From contig CP101406.1 in NCBI GenBank assembly GCA_024758765.1, positions 2,480,001-2,544,000 on the forward strand: DNA of 64,000 bases, read 5' to 3'. The notes beneath the pieces are model-generated. The model did not search any database. It saw nothing but the letters and a program-made list of their open reading frames with translations, and was not told where the DNA came from. This document shows positions 9,485 to 18,211 of this stretch, one piece after another. The position numbers and the translations under genes were made by a program. This DNA comes from Mycobacterium sp. SVM_VP21 (GTDB lineage Bacteria > Actinomycetota > Actinomycetes > Mycobacteriales > Mycobacteriaceae). Numbering within the stretch: position 1 is the first letter of the stretch; each line of letters opens with the position of its first letter.

Positions 9485-10312
9485 CTAGCCGGAATCGACG
9501 TACGGCCATTCATCCTCTGTCAGTCCGCTAAAGGACAACGTCACCCTGGCCCGCCAAACTCCATCGTCGTTGCGCGCCCAAATGCGAACCGGAACGATGA
9601 AGTGCTTGCCCGTGGCGTGGCTATTCCAGGCCCGCTTCTTCGTACTCAAATCGCCGTGTGGCACATAGCCGACAACCAGCCCTTCGACGTGAACTGCGAC
9701 GGCGACCCCGATCTTTTCATTGCTGAAGGGGTGTTCCGGGTCTGGTATCAGCGCGGCGTTCCGCATGAGGACACCACCAAACGGCCACCCTGCCCTGCCA
9801 AAAATCTCGGCGAACGATTCACGGTGGTTCGACTCGCCAATAACCTCGACATCGCGGAAATCGTCGTCGGGGTACAAATCGTCTTGCTCCACGGCATACG
9901 ACCACTCGGGTTCCGTCTCACCTGAGAACGACAGGGTTACCCTCGATACCCAAGCTCCATTGTCATTCCGCGCCCAGACACGGGCCAAGACGTCAAGGTT
10001 CTTATCGTCGATGGATGCGGCGATAGCGCGCGATTTGGTCGCCTCATCGGCACGCGGAACGTAGCCCACACGCAGGCCTTCGATGTAGACCGCAACCGCG
10101 GTGTCGTCAAAGGGGTTTTCCGGCTCAGGAACCAGCGTCGCGGTGCGGACAATAACTCCGCCCCCAGGTCGGTCCGCCGTGCAAAAGATCGCCGCAAAGG
10201 CCTCGGCGTGATAGGCCTCGCCCGCTACCTCGACATCCGACTGATACTCGCACTGCGGCTCTTTCGCCGGCTCGACTTGCTGCAATTTTCGCAAGATGTC
10301 ACGCAGACCCAT
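9485..10312 (-). CDS. Protein with two tandem HIRAN-like domains
   Basis: About 275 residues (ATG 10312; an in-frame TTG lies at 10318). It is an internal duplication. Copy A (about 27-140) has VEVAGEAYHAEAFAAIF, NPFDDTAVAVYIEGLRVGYV and VWARNDNGAWVSRVTLSFSG. Copy B (about 155-272) has VEVIGESNHRESFAEIF, GVAVAVHVEGLVVGYVPHG and IWARNDDGVWRARVTLSFSG. The N-x-[FY]-D..A..V......GYVPR pattern matches the HIRAN domain, which binds DNA ends or stalled forks in HLTF/Rad5-type proteins and also occurs alone in bacteria and phage. No catalytic domain is present. Codon use looks less GC-rich than the neighbours, suggesting acquisition. Function unknown. Confidence 0.7.
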   Translation of the reverse strand: MGLRDILRKLQQVEPAKEPQCEYQSDVEVAGEAYHAEAFAAIFCTADRPGGGVIVRTATLVPEPENPFDDTAVAVYIEGLRVGYVPRADEATKSRAIAASIDDKNLDVLARVWARNDNGAWVSRVTLSFSGETEPEWSYAVEQDDLYPDDDFRDVEVIGESNHRESFAEIFGRAGWPFGGVLMRNAALIPDPEHPFSNEKIGVAVAVHVEGLVVGYVPHGDLSTKKRAWNSHATGKHFIVPVRIWARNDDGVWRARVTLSFSGLTEDEWPYVDSG

Positions 10313-10499
10313 ATCCAAATCACCCAGCCTCGTGATTGTGCAGCAAATACACCGGATCGTATGCCAATGTGCAGACAGCGCAGGCTGAATTTCGCGAAAC
10401 CAATCGGCGGGCTACCGACCGGCCGTTGGGCGGTGTTGCCGCGTACTCCTGCGTACCGGGACGCCGCCGGCCGCCTGGACATTCGGCCAGTGCTTTAAG

Positions 10500-10894
<395 letters not shown>

Positions 10895-10969
10895 GCTGAA
10901 CACCGTACCGTCAAGCATGCGTGCAGACCAGCCGACGCAAAGGCAGCGCGGCCGGCGCACACTCTAGTG

Positions 10970-11683
10970 ATGACGACGCGCTGGGAGCGCCGGGTGGCTG
11001 CCGGCAACTGGGATGCCGTCGCCGCCGAGCTCGATGAGTACGGCGGAGCCCTGCTACCGCGGCTGCTGACGGTCGCCGAAGCCGCGCGGCTGCGGCATTG
11101 CTACGCCGACGACGAGCGCTTCCGCGCCACCGTCGACATGCAGCGCCATCGCTACGGGTCCGGGCAGTACCGATATTTCGCGGCACCGACACCCGATCCC
11201 GTCGATGCGCTCAAGCGGGCGCTGTACCCGCATCTGCTGCAGATCGCCCGGGACTGGGCGACCCGGCTGGGCCGCGACGCGCCCTGGCCCGGCGACTTCG
11301 ACGAGTGGCTGGAACAGTGCCACCGGGCCGGTCAGACCAAACCGACCGCCCTGATGTTGCGCTACGGCCCCGGTGACTGGAACGCGCTGCACCGGGACCT
11401 CTACGGCGAGTTGGTGTTTCCACTACAGGTGGTGATCAACCTCAGCGACCCAGCCGTCGACTACACCGGGGGCGAGTTCCTGCTCGTCGAGCAGCGCCCG
11501 CGTGCGCAGTCTCGGGGCGTGGCCGTACAGCTGCCACAAGGCCACGGTTATGTGTTCACCACCCGCGATCGCCCGGTGCGCTCCACCCGCGGCTGGTCGA
11601 CGGCGCCGGTGCGCCACGGTGTCTCACCGATCCGCTCGGGTGAGCGCTTCACACTGGGGCTGATCTTTCACGACGCCGCTTGA
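10970..11683 (+). CDS. 2-oxoglutarate/Fe(II)-dependent prolyl-hydroxylase-like oxygenase
   Basis: 237 residues. The double-stranded beta-helix signature of the 2OG-Fe(II) superfamily is complete: HRD at 141-143, distal His in PVRHGVS at 216 and the 2OG-binding Arg in GERFTLGLIF at 226. GGEFLLVEQRPRAQSRG and GHGYVFTTRDRPVRS match the small bacterial proteins related to prolyl 4-hydroxylase and Rps23 hydroxylase, which act on a protein or small-molecule substrate not known here. Start ATG 10970 (GTG 10967 equally possible). It is divergent from rnpB, with about 75 bp between them. Confidence 0.85.
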   Translation: MTTRWERRVAAGNWDAVAAELDEYGGALLPRLLTVAEAARLRHCYADDERFRATVDMQRHRYGSGQYRYFAAPTPDPVDALKRALYPHLLQIARDWATRLGRDAPWPGDFDEWLEQCHRAGQTKPTALMLRYGPGDWNALHRDLYGELVFPLQVVINLSDPAVDYTGGEFLLVEQRPRAQSRGVAVQLPQGHGYVFTTRDRPVRSTRGWSTAPVRHGVSPIRSGERFTLGLIFHDAA

Positions 11684-11693
11684 AAGACGCCGC

Positions 11694-12335
11694 TTAGTCC
11701 GTGGGACCGATGCGCCGCAACAGGATCACGTTGTCGGTCAGCACTCCGGTCTGGCAGTGGGGCCCGACGGCGTCGCGGTCGGCAGTCCCGAGCCGCAGCA
11801 GCTCCCACTGCGCGTCATCGAGGCCCAACCCGGCCAGTACCTCCTCGGCCGTGGCGAAGTGATGCTCGTGGACGTGCTCGCCGGCCCACGGCGGCGCGGC
11901 GGCGTGGTCGACGATCAGCAGTCGGCCGCCCACCGCCACGGCTTCGGCCGCCCGGCGCAGCACCTCCTCGCGGTCCAGTTGCACCGGCGAGTGCAGGAAT
12001 TGCGCCGATACCAAGTCGAAGCGGCCGACGGGGAAGCTGGTGGACAGATCATGGCGCTCGAAGCGGATCCGCGAGATCACCTGGCGCTCTTGAGCCGCGG
12101 CGCTGGCCCGCTCCAGCGCGTTGGCCGAGACATCGACCGCAACCACCTGCCAGCCGTCTTCGGCTAGCCAGATCGCGTCGGCCCCTTCACCGCAGCCCAG
12201 ATCCAATGCCCGGCCCGGCGCCAGGTCCGCGGTGATCTCGGCGAGCACAGCGTTGACCTGCCCGCTCCAGACCGGAGCATCGCCACCGTAGAACTCGTCC
12301 CAGTATTCGCGCGGGTCGCGCAGTGCGTCGGTCAT
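11694..12335 (-). CDS. Class I SAM-dependent methyltransferase
   Basis: 213 residues from ATG 12335. Starts REYWDEFYGGDAPVWSGQ; motif I ALDLGCGEGADAIWLAEDGW, motif II VVAVDVSANALERA, then RFDLVSAQFLHSP and GGRLLIVDH. It resembles the group annotated as tellurite/thiopurine-type or general small-molecule methyltransferases. Its ATG overlaps the stop of the upstream flavoprotein (ATGA), so the two are translationally coupled, pointing to a shared role in redox or xenobiotic handling under the XRE-cupin regulator. Confidence 0.85.
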   Translation of the reverse strand: MTDALRDPREYWDEFYGGDAPVWSGQVNAVLAEITADLAPGRALDLGCGEGADAIWLAEDGWQVVAVDVSANALERASAAAQERQVISRIRFERHDLSTSFPVGRFDLVSAQFLHSPVQLDREEVLRRAAEAVAVGGRLLIVDHAAAPPWAGEHVHEHHFATAEEVLAGLGLDDAQWELLRLGTADRDAVGPHCQTGVLTDNVILLRRIGPTD

Positions 12336-13291
12336 CGGTCTGTGTTCCTTCCGTTCATGATTGGCGGCATCGGCAGTCCGTAATCGTCGGCGGCCAGGCT
12401 CTGCACCACCGCCGCCGCGGCACGGGACCCCGCCGCGATCGCGGTTGCCACCTGCGGCATCTCCCCCGTCAGGTCTCCCGCGGCAAAGACCCCGGGAATC
12501 GAGCTGCGGCACAACGGATCCACACCGACCGGGTCGTGGGCCACCGGACCGGGCTCCGCGACTGCCACACCGAGGCGCTCGGCCAGGTGATCGCGTTGCC
12601 GCAGGGCCGCCGCGACCAGCAGCCCGCGCCGGGGCAATCGCTCACCGTCGCCGAACACCACCGCCGATAGCTCGCCGTCGTGCGCCTCCAGCGCCGCCAC
12701 CGGCCGTTCGTCTACCCGGACGCCGGCACCGGCCAGTCGGGTGCGGTCGTCTGCGCCGAACTCGGCCGCACCTTCGGTGAGTACCACGATGTCGTCGCTC
12801 CAGCACCGCAGCAGCAGAGCCAGGTGAACGGCCCGGGCACCGTCGGCCAGCACCGCCAACGGCAGATCCCGCACTTCCCAGCCGTGGCAGAACGGGCAGT
12901 GGAACACCGAACGGCCCCACAGTTCCGCTATGCCGGGAAGATCCGGCGGGAGGTAGTCCATTCCGGTCGCCAGCAGCACGCGGCGTGTTCGTTCGTCGCG
13001 ACCGCCGAGAAGCCGCACCACGAACTCGCCGTCGACGCTTTCGATGTCTGCCACTTCACCGGCGCGGATCTGCACACCGTACGAGGCGAGTTCGTCCCGG
13101 CCGAGCCGATAGAGCTCGACCGGCGGGCGGCCATCGTGGCCCAGTAGGCCGCCGATTCCGTACGCGCTGCGGTTGCTCTGCTGGCCCGCGTCGATCAGCA
13201 AGGTGTGACGCCGGGCTCGGCCCAGCACCAGACCCGCGCTGAGTCCGGCCGCGCCACCGCCCACCACGATGCAGTCCCAGATTTCGCTCAT
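12332..13291 (-). CDS. Thioredoxin-reductase-like FAD/NAD(P) oxidoreductase
   Basis: 319 residues from ATG 13291. FAD-binding CIVVGGGAAGLSAGLVLGRA at the N-terminus, active-site pair CPFCHGWE at about 131-138, and C-terminal FAD motif SSIPGVFAAGDLTGEMPQV. The two-domain layout and CxxC position fit thioredoxin reductase relatives. It is not likely to be the main TrxB: the NADP-binding region is degenerate (VLADGARAVHLALLL in place of GGGDSA) and no thioredoxin gene is nearby. Related proteins include dithiol oxidases of natural-product pathways. Divergent from the XRE-cupin gene. Confidence 0.85.
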   Translation of the reverse strand: MSEIWDCIVVGGGAAGLSAGLVLGRARRHTLLIDAGQQSNRSAYGIGGLLGHDGRPPVELYRLGRDELASYGVQIRAGEVADIESVDGEFVVRLLGGRDERTRRVLLATGMDYLPPDLPGIAELWGRSVFHCPFCHGWEVRDLPLAVLADGARAVHLALLLRCWSDDIVVLTEGAAEFGADDRTRLAGAGVRVDERPVAALEAHDGELSAVVFGDGERLPRRGLLVAAALRQRDHLAERLGVAVAEPGPVAHDPVGVDPLCRSSIPGVFAAGDLTGEMPQVATAIAAGSRAAAAVVQSLAADDYGLPMPPIMNGRNTDR

Positions 13292-13332
13292 GCATCGAGC
13301 ATGCAGGCCGAATCGCAAAACAGCACGCTCGT

Positions 13333-13347
13333 TTGCTATTCAGGCAA
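13333..13347. promoter_or_regulatory. Operator-like palindrome, copy 1
   Basis: TTGCTATTCAGGCAA, inverted half-sites TTGC and GCAA separated by 7 bp. An almost identical sequence lies at 13399-13413. Both are in the 112-bp divergent region between the thioredoxin-reductase-like gene and the XRE-cupin regulator, so they are likely binding sites for that regulator. Confidence 0.5.
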
Positions 13348-13398
13348 ACGCAGCGGGTCGGATACTTGCCGTCCCACCGAAGATACTGGCAACCTGGA

Positions 13399-13413
13399 TT
13401 GCTATGCAGGCAA
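13399..13413. promoter_or_regulatory. Operator-like palindrome, copy 2, over the regulator start codon
   Basis: TTGCTATGCAGGCAA, one base different from the copy at 13333-13347. It covers the ATG (13404) of the XRE-cupin gene, which would give direct autorepression. The two copies begin 66 bp apart, a little over six helical turns. Confidence 0.5.
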
Positions 13414-13979
13414 GCACTGACGATGGTGGCGTAGATCTGCGGGTGCGGCGTCGACTGCGGGAACTCCGCACCCAGCAGGGGCTGACCCTGGAGGACGTGG
13501 CGACGCGCGCCCGGATCGACGTCTCGACGTTGAGCAGGCTGGAATCGGGCAAGCGACGCCTGGCGCTGGACCATCTGCCCCGGCTGGCCGAGGCGCTGTC
13601 GGTCAGCACCGACGAATTGCTGCGCGCACCGCACCACCAAGACCCGCGGGTGCGCGGTACCTCGCACAGCCACAACGGCATCACCTATTGGCCACTGACC
13701 CGGCACGGACCGGCCGGGGGCTTACATGCCTTCAAGATCCGGGTCGGGATGCGCCGTCGACGCCCCGCCGAGTTGCCGGTGCACGAAGGCCACGAGTGGA
13801 TGTACGTGTTGTCCGGCCGGCTTCGGCTGGTGCTGGGCGACGACGATTTCTTGATCGGGCCCGGTGAGGCGGTCGAGTTCTCCACCTGGACGCCGCATTG
13901 GTTCGGCGCCGTCGACGGCCCGGCCGAGGCCATCGTGATCTTCGGAACCCACGGCGAACGCGTGCACCTGCACGACTGA
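13404..13979 (+). CDS. XRE-family regulator with C-terminal cupin sensor
   Basis: 191 residues. N-terminal XRE helix-turn-helix at about 11-66 (RLRELRTQQGLTLEDVATRA, STLSRLESGKRRLALD) and C-terminal cupin at about 110-185 (LPVHEGHEWMYVLSGRLRLV, FLIGPGEAVEFSTWTPHW). Such regulators sense a small ligand or metal in the cupin barrel. ATG 13404 lies within a palindrome that recurs 66 bp upstream. It probably controls the divergent flavoprotein-methyltransferase pair. Confidence 0.9.
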   Translation: MQASTDDGGVDLRVRRRLRELRTQQGLTLEDVATRARIDVSTLSRLESGKRRLALDHLPRLAEALSVSTDELLRAPHHQDPRVRGTSHSHNGITYWPLTRHGPAGGLHAFKIRVGMRRRRPAELPVHEGHEWMYVLSGRLRLVLGDDDFLIGPGEAVEFSTWTPHWFGAVDGPAEAIVIFGTHGERVHLHD

Positions 13980-13994
13980 CGCGCGGGCCAGCGA

Positions 13995-15089
13995 CTACAG
14001 GTACGCCGTCTGATTCACCAGGCGCACCGACGCGGGCCCGTCACCGTAGAACTCGGCGATGCTCAGCGACGCCAGGTCCAGGTGCAGCCGGTACAAGATG
14101 GCGGGGCCGGCGTCCAGTGCCAGGCGCAGCACGGTCTTGATCGGTGTCACATGCGACACCACCAACACCGTGGACCCGCCGTGTTCGGCGACGATTCGGT
14201 CGCGCGCGGCCAGCACCCGCTGCTGCACGGCGTCGAAGCTCTCTCCGCCGGGGGGCTGCGTGGAGGTGTCCTTCAACCAGCGCCGGTGCAGTTCGGGATC
14301 ACGCTCGGCGGCCTCGGCGAAGGTCAGGCCCTCCCAGGCCCCGAAATCGGTTTCGGTCAGGCCCTCATCGACGGTCACGTCCAACTGAAGCAGTCTCGCC
14401 GCCGCCTCGGCGGTGTCGCGGCAGCGCTGCAGCGGTGAGCTGATGACCGCGGCGATACCGCCGCGCTGGGCCAGGTAGCGCGCCGCCGCATCGGCCTGCT
14501 GCCGGCCGGTGTCGGTCAGTGGCGGGTTGCCGCGTCCGGAGTAGCGGCGGTTCACCGACAGTTCGGTCTGCCCGTGCCGCAGCAGCAACAGCCGAGTCGC
14601 CGTTCCCGTCGCGCCGGTCCAACCGGGAGCCGTGGGCACGGGCGTGGGGGCCTTTTCCGCCGACTTCGGGGCAGGATCATCGATGCCCGCGGCAGCGTCC
14701 ATCGCCTCGTTGGCCAGCCGGTCAGCGTGGGAGTTCTCCTCCCGCGGAATCCAGGAGTAGCGGACATGGTCGAACCTCGACGCCAACTCGCGAGCCTGCC
14801 GGTGCAGTGGGACCAGGTCCGGATGCTTGACCTTCCACCGACCGGCCATCTGTTCGACCACCAGCTTGGAGTCCATGAACACCGCGACGTCGGCCGCGCC
14901 CAGCCGGGCCGCTTCGGTCAATCCGGCTACCAGACCCCGGTATTCGGCGACATTGTTGGTGGCGACACCGATGGCATCCTTGGCCTCGGCGAGCACTTCG
15001 GAACGATCGGCGGACCACACCACCGCGCCGTAGCCGGCCGGGCCCGGGTTTCCCCGCGACCCGCCGTCGGCTTCGACTACGACTTTCAT
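13995..15089 (-). CDS. Bifunctional RNase H type I / histidine acid phosphatase (Rv2228c-like)
   Basis: 364 residues. N-terminal RNase HI domain (1-130): VVEADGGSRGNPGPAGYGAV, NVAEYRGLVAGL, FMDSKLVVEQM and REENSHADRLANEAMD carry the DEDD residues. C-terminal phosphoglycerate-mutase-like domain from about 165: LLLRHGQTELSVNRRYSG (RHG catalytic His), SSPLQRCRDTAEA and VVSHVTPIKTVL. In M. tuberculosis the fused protein shows RNase H and alpha-ribazole phosphatase (CobC-type) activity. ATG 15089 puts the RNase H strand at the terminus. Shares an operon with the next two genes upstream (15115-16979). Confidence 0.94.
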   Translation of the reverse strand: MKVVVEADGGSRGNPGPAGYGAVVWSADRSEVLAEAKDAIGVATNNVAEYRGLVAGLTEAARLGAADVAVFMDSKLVVEQMAGRWKVKHPDLVPLHRQARELASRFDHVRYSWIPREENSHADRLANEAMDAAAGIDDPAPKSAEKAPTPVPTAPGWTGATGTATRLLLLRHGQTELSVNRRYSGRGNPPLTDTGRQQADAAARYLAQRGGIAAVISSPLQRCRDTAEAAARLLQLDVTVDEGLTETDFGAWEGLTFAEAAERDPELHRRWLKDTSTQPPGGESFDAVQQRVLAARDRIVAEHGGSTVLVVSHVTPIKTVLRLALDAGPAILYRLHLDLASLSIAEFYGDGPASVRLVNQTAYL

Positions 15090-15114
15090 CCCGCTACCTT
15101 CACCGGCCGGCACA

Positions 15115-15849
15115 CTAACCGAAGTTCTTGACCCGCAGCAGGATCGTGTTGCATTCCGGGCACCGCAGCACCTCTTCGGGCTCCGCTGCCGAGATCTTCG
15201 CTAGCTGGCCACGGTCGATCTCGATCCGGCAGGCGCCGCACTGGCCCCCGCGCAACAGCCCCGCGCCGACTCCCGCCGAGGCGCGCTGCCGCTCATAGAG
15301 CGCCAACAGCTCGGCGTCGATCTCGGCGGCCAGTCGTTCGCGGCTGCCCGAACGCTGTCCGCGGGTGGTCTCGATGTCCTCTAAGGCGGTGTCGATCGTC
15401 TCCTGCACTCGGGCCAGGTCGGCAGCCAGCCGCTCCAGCACCCCAGCTTCGGCGCTGGCCTGGGTCTGCAGCTGCTCACGCTGCTCCAACAGCTCCAGCA
15501 GCGAATCCTCCAGACTCGACTGCCTCTTCTGCAGGGTCTCCACCTCGTGCTGCAGATCGGTCACCTGCTTGGCATTGACCTGGCCCGAATCCAGCAACGC
15601 GCGGTCGCGGTCCTCACGCTGGCGCACGGCGTCGATCTCCGACTCCAAGCGCCCGGCTTGAGCGTCCAAGTCCTCCAAGGCCAGCTCCAGCGCGGCCAGC
15701 CGGTCGGCGGCCGCAGTGTGCTCGGCCTGGATCCGCTCGCGCTCCTGCTGCTCCGGCAGATGCCCGACGCGGTGAGCCATCCGGGCCAGTTCAGCGTCGA
15801 GTTCCGACAGTTCCAGCAGTGAACGTTGCTGTGCTTCTTCAGCCTTCAT
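15115..15849 (-). CDS. Coiled-coil protein with C-terminal zinc ribbon (Rv2229c-like)
   Basis: 244 residues. Residues 1-180 are an almost continuous heptad-rich coiled coil ([54 protein letters not shown]). The end is a C4-type zinc ribbon: [14 protein letters not shown] and [13 protein letters not shown]. It matches the actinobacterial C4-type zinc ribbon domain proteins of unknown molecular role, always found next to the NIF3 gene. The ATG overlaps the NIF3-like stop by 4 bp (ATGA). Confidence 0.92.
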   Translation of the reverse strand: MKAEEAQQRSLLELSELDAELARMAHRVGHLPEQQERERIQAEHTAAADRLAALELALEDLDAQAGRLESEIDAVRQREDRDRALLDSGQVNAKQVTDLQHEVETLQKRQSSLEDSLLELLEQREQLQTQASAEAGVLERLAADLARVQETIDTALEDIETTRGQRSGSRERLAAEIDAELLALYERQRASAGVGAGLLRGGQCGACRIEIDRGQLAKISAAEPEEVLRCPECNTILLRVKNFG

Positions 15850-16979
15850 GGCCGGTCTCCTTCGAGCGCGAGATTCCAGGGGTCGGTGCGCAGCGTGCTG
15901 ACACGCACCGGCAGCGTCGCACCGAAATGCGAGCGGAGTACGTCGGCGGCTTGCGCGCACCACGGGTATTCACTGGCCCAGTGGGCCACGTCGACCAGCG
16001 CCATCGCAGACCGGCGGGAATGCTCGTCAGCCGGATGGTGGCGCAGGTCCGCGGTGACGTAGACCTGTGCGTCGGCGGCGGCCGCGGCATCCAGCAGGGA
16101 ATCTCCGGCGCCGCCGCAGACCGCCACTCGCGACACCGCCACGTCGGGATCCCCCGAGGCGCGCACACCCCACGAGGTGGCCGGCAGGCCCGCAGCGACG
16201 CGGGCGACGAACGCGCTCAACGGCTCCGGGGTTGCCAGACTGCCGATGCGGCCGATCCCCACCCCGGCGGGCAGCGGCTGCAACGCGAAGATGTCGAACG
16301 CCGGTTCTTCGTACGGGTGAGCGGCCAGCAGCGCCGCGTGAATCGCCCCGCGGACCCGCGCCGGGGCCACCACTTCGACGCGGTCCTCGGCAACGCGCTC
16401 GACTTCGCCCACTCGTCCGATCGCGGGCGTTGCACCGTCACCGGGCAGGAACTGGCCGGTGCCCGGCACGCTCCAGCTGCACTGCGCGTAGTCACCGATG
16501 TGACCCGCACCCGCCGCGAACACCGCGGCCCGGACCGCCTCGGCGTGCGCTGGCGGGGTGTAGATCACCCATTTGTCGGTGTCGGCGCGTGGGCCCGCCG
16601 GCTCCAGCACGGACTCCACGGTCAGCCCGAGCGCTGCCGCGAGCGCGTCGGAGACCCCGGGCGAGGCCGCGTCGGCATTGGTGTGGGCGGTGAACAGCGC
16701 GCGACCGGTCCGGATCAGCCGGTGCACCAACGAGCCCTTGGGCGTGCTGGCCGCCACGGTGTCCACCCCGCGCAGCAGCAGCGGATGGTGGGCCAGCAGG
16801 AGGCCGCCGTCGGGCACCTCGTCGACCACCGCCGAGGTGGCATCGACCGCGATCGTCACCGAGCTCACCAGGTCGTCGGGGTCACCGCAGACCAGCCCGA
16901 CCGAGTCCCAGGAGTGGGCCAGCCCGGGCGGGTAGGCCGCATCCAGTACGTCAATGACGTCAGCCAGCCGCGCGGTCAC
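15846..16979 (-). CDS. NIF3-like dinuclear metal centre protein (Rv2230c-like)
   Basis: 377 residues from GTG 16979 ([20 protein letters not shown]). Metal-ligand motifs of the DUF34/NIF3 family: [26 protein letters not shown], and [14 protein letters not shown] C-terminal [11 protein letters not shown] with [15 protein letters not shown]-like insertion ([21 protein letters not shown] to [10 protein letters not shown]) sits in the middle, as in the long bacterial form. Members form toroidal hexamers; the enzymatic role is still debated (GTP cyclohydrolase-like proposals). In M. tuberculosis cobC lies just upstream; here the start instead faces ptkA across 61 bp. Confidence 0.93.
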   Translation of the reverse strand: MTARLADVIDVLDAAYPPGLAHSWDSVGLVCGDPDDLVSSVTIAVDATSAVVDEVPDGGLLLAHHPLLLRGVDTVAASTPKGSLVHRLIRTGRALFTAHTNADAASPGVSDALAAALGLTVESVLEPAGPRADTDKWVIYTPPAHAEAVRAAVFAAGAGHIGDYAQCSWSVPGTGQFLPGDGATPAIGRVGEVERVAEDRVEVVAPARVRGAIHAALLAAHPYEEPAFDIFALQPLPAGVGIGRIGSLATPEPLSAFVARVAAGLPATSWGVRASGDPDVAVSRVAVCGGAGDSLLDAAAAADAQVYVTADLRHHPADEHSRRSAMALVDVAHWASEYPWCAQAADVLRSHFGATLPVRVSTLRTDPWNLALEGDRP

Positions 16980-17040
16980 ACTGCAAGACAGTAGTGCGCC
17001 ACCCAGCGAGCTCTCCGCGCACGTCGGGGACAATGGACGC

Positions 17041-17724
17041 GTGACGCGCACAAGCACCGCCGCCGCCGAATTGGTGATCTTCGACCTCGACGGCACCTTG
17101 ACCGACTCCGCGGCCGGGATCGTCGCCAGCTTCCAGCACGCACTGGCGCACATCGGCGCGCCGATTCCCGAGGGTGATCTGGCTGCCCGGCTGGTCGGCC
17201 CGCCTATGCACCACACCCTGGCGGCGATGGGCCTCGGCGAACAGACCGAGGCGGCGGTCGCCGCCTACCGCGCCGACTACACCAGCCGCGGATGGCAGAT
17301 GAACACCATGTTCGACGGCGTCGCCGCGCTGCTGCGCGACCTGCGAGCCGCCGGGGTCCGGCTGGCCGTGGCCACCTCCAAAGTGGAGCCCACCGCGCGC
17401 AAGATCCTCGCGCATTTCGGCCTCGACGGTTATTTCGAGGTGATCGCCGGCGCCAGCGTCGACGGCACCCGGGCCGCCAAGCCCGACGTGGTGGCCCATG
17501 CCCTGGCTCAGCTGGCGCCGCTGCCCGCGCGGGTACTGATGGTGGGCGACCGACGCCATGACGTGGACGGTGCGGCCGCGCACGGTATCGACACGGTGCT
17601 GGTCGGCTGGGGCTACGGCCGAGGCGACTATGCGGACACCGCCGACGCCGGTCTTAATTCCCCCGACGGCCCGCTCGCCCGTGTGCAGACCGTCACCGAA
17701 CTACGGGAGGTACTCGGTGTCTGA
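17041..17724 (+). CDS. ptkA: HAD-family protein, PtkA ortholog (tyrosine kinase partner of PtpA)
   Basis: 227 residues. HAD motifs: [16 protein letters not shown] (motif I, near residue 18), [14 protein letters not shown] (motif II/III) and [20 protein letters not shown] (motif IV). It matches Rv2232, reported as the protein tyrosine kinase that phosphorylates PtpA, and directly precedes ptpA with an 8-bp overlap. The N-terminus is about 60 residues shorter than in M. tuberculosis; GTG 17041 is the start nearest motif I with no sensible longer alternative, since the reading frame upstream runs through the NIF3 promoter. By fold alone it would be called a phosphoglycolate-phosphatase-like HAD hydrolase. 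Confidence 0.85.
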   Translation: MTRTSTAAAELVIFDLDGTLTDSAAGIVASFQHALAHIGAPIPEGDLAARLVGPPMHHTLAAMGLGEQTEAAVAAYRADYTSRGWQMNTMFDGVAALLRDLRAAGVRLAVATSKVEPTARKILAHFGLDGYFEVIAGASVDGTRAAKPDVVAHALAQLAPLPARVLMVGDRRHDVDGAAAHGIDTVLVGWGYGRGDYADTADAGLNSPDGPLARVQTVTELREVLGV

Positions 17725-18211
17725 GCCGATGCTGCATGTCACGTTCGTCTGCACCGGCAACATCTGTCGCTCGCCGATGGCCGAGAAGATGTTCGCCCAC
17801 CAGCTCGCGCAGCGCGGACTGGGCGGCACCGTGCGGGTGACCAGCGCCGGCACCGCGGACTGGCACGTGGGCAAGGGCGCCGACGAACGCACGAACCGGG
17901 TGCTGCGCGACAACGGCTACCCCGTGGAGCATTGCGCCGCCCAGGTCGGCCCCGACCACGAGACCGCGGACCTGGTGGTGGCGCTGGGACGCAACCATGT
18001 CGGGCTGCTGCAAGGACTGGGCATTCCGGCCGAACGGATTAGGATGCTGCGGTCCTTCGACCCGCGCTCAGGAGCGGCGGTGCCCGACGTCGACGACCCG
18101 TACTACGGCGGCCACGACGACTTCGTGCAGGCGTTCACCGTCATCGCGGCAGCACTGCCGGGCCTGCACGCCTGGGTCGACGGGCAGCTGGCGTTGGGCG
18201 AGAGCGGCTGA
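17717..18211 (+). CDS. ptpA: Low-molecular-weight protein tyrosine phosphatase
   Basis: 164 residues. P-loop FVCTGNICRSPMAEKMF gives the C-x5-R catalytic motif (Cys12, Arg18) and DVDDPYYGG the general-acid Asp with the tandem tyrosines that PtkA phosphorylates in M. tuberculosis. There PtpA is secreted into macrophages and blocks phagosome acidification. GTG 17717 overlaps the end of ptkA; its TGA overlaps the ATG of the SURF1 gene (TGATG), so ptkA-ptpA-SURF1 is a coupled operon. Confidence 0.95.
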   Translation: MSEPMLHVTFVCTGNICRSPMAEKMFAHQLAQRGLGGTVRVTSAGTADWHVGKGADERTNRVLRDNGYPVEHCAAQVGPDHETADLVVALGRNHVGLLQGLGIPAERIRMLRSFDPRSGAAVPDVDDPYYGGHDDFVQAFTVIAAALPGLHAWVDGQLALGESG

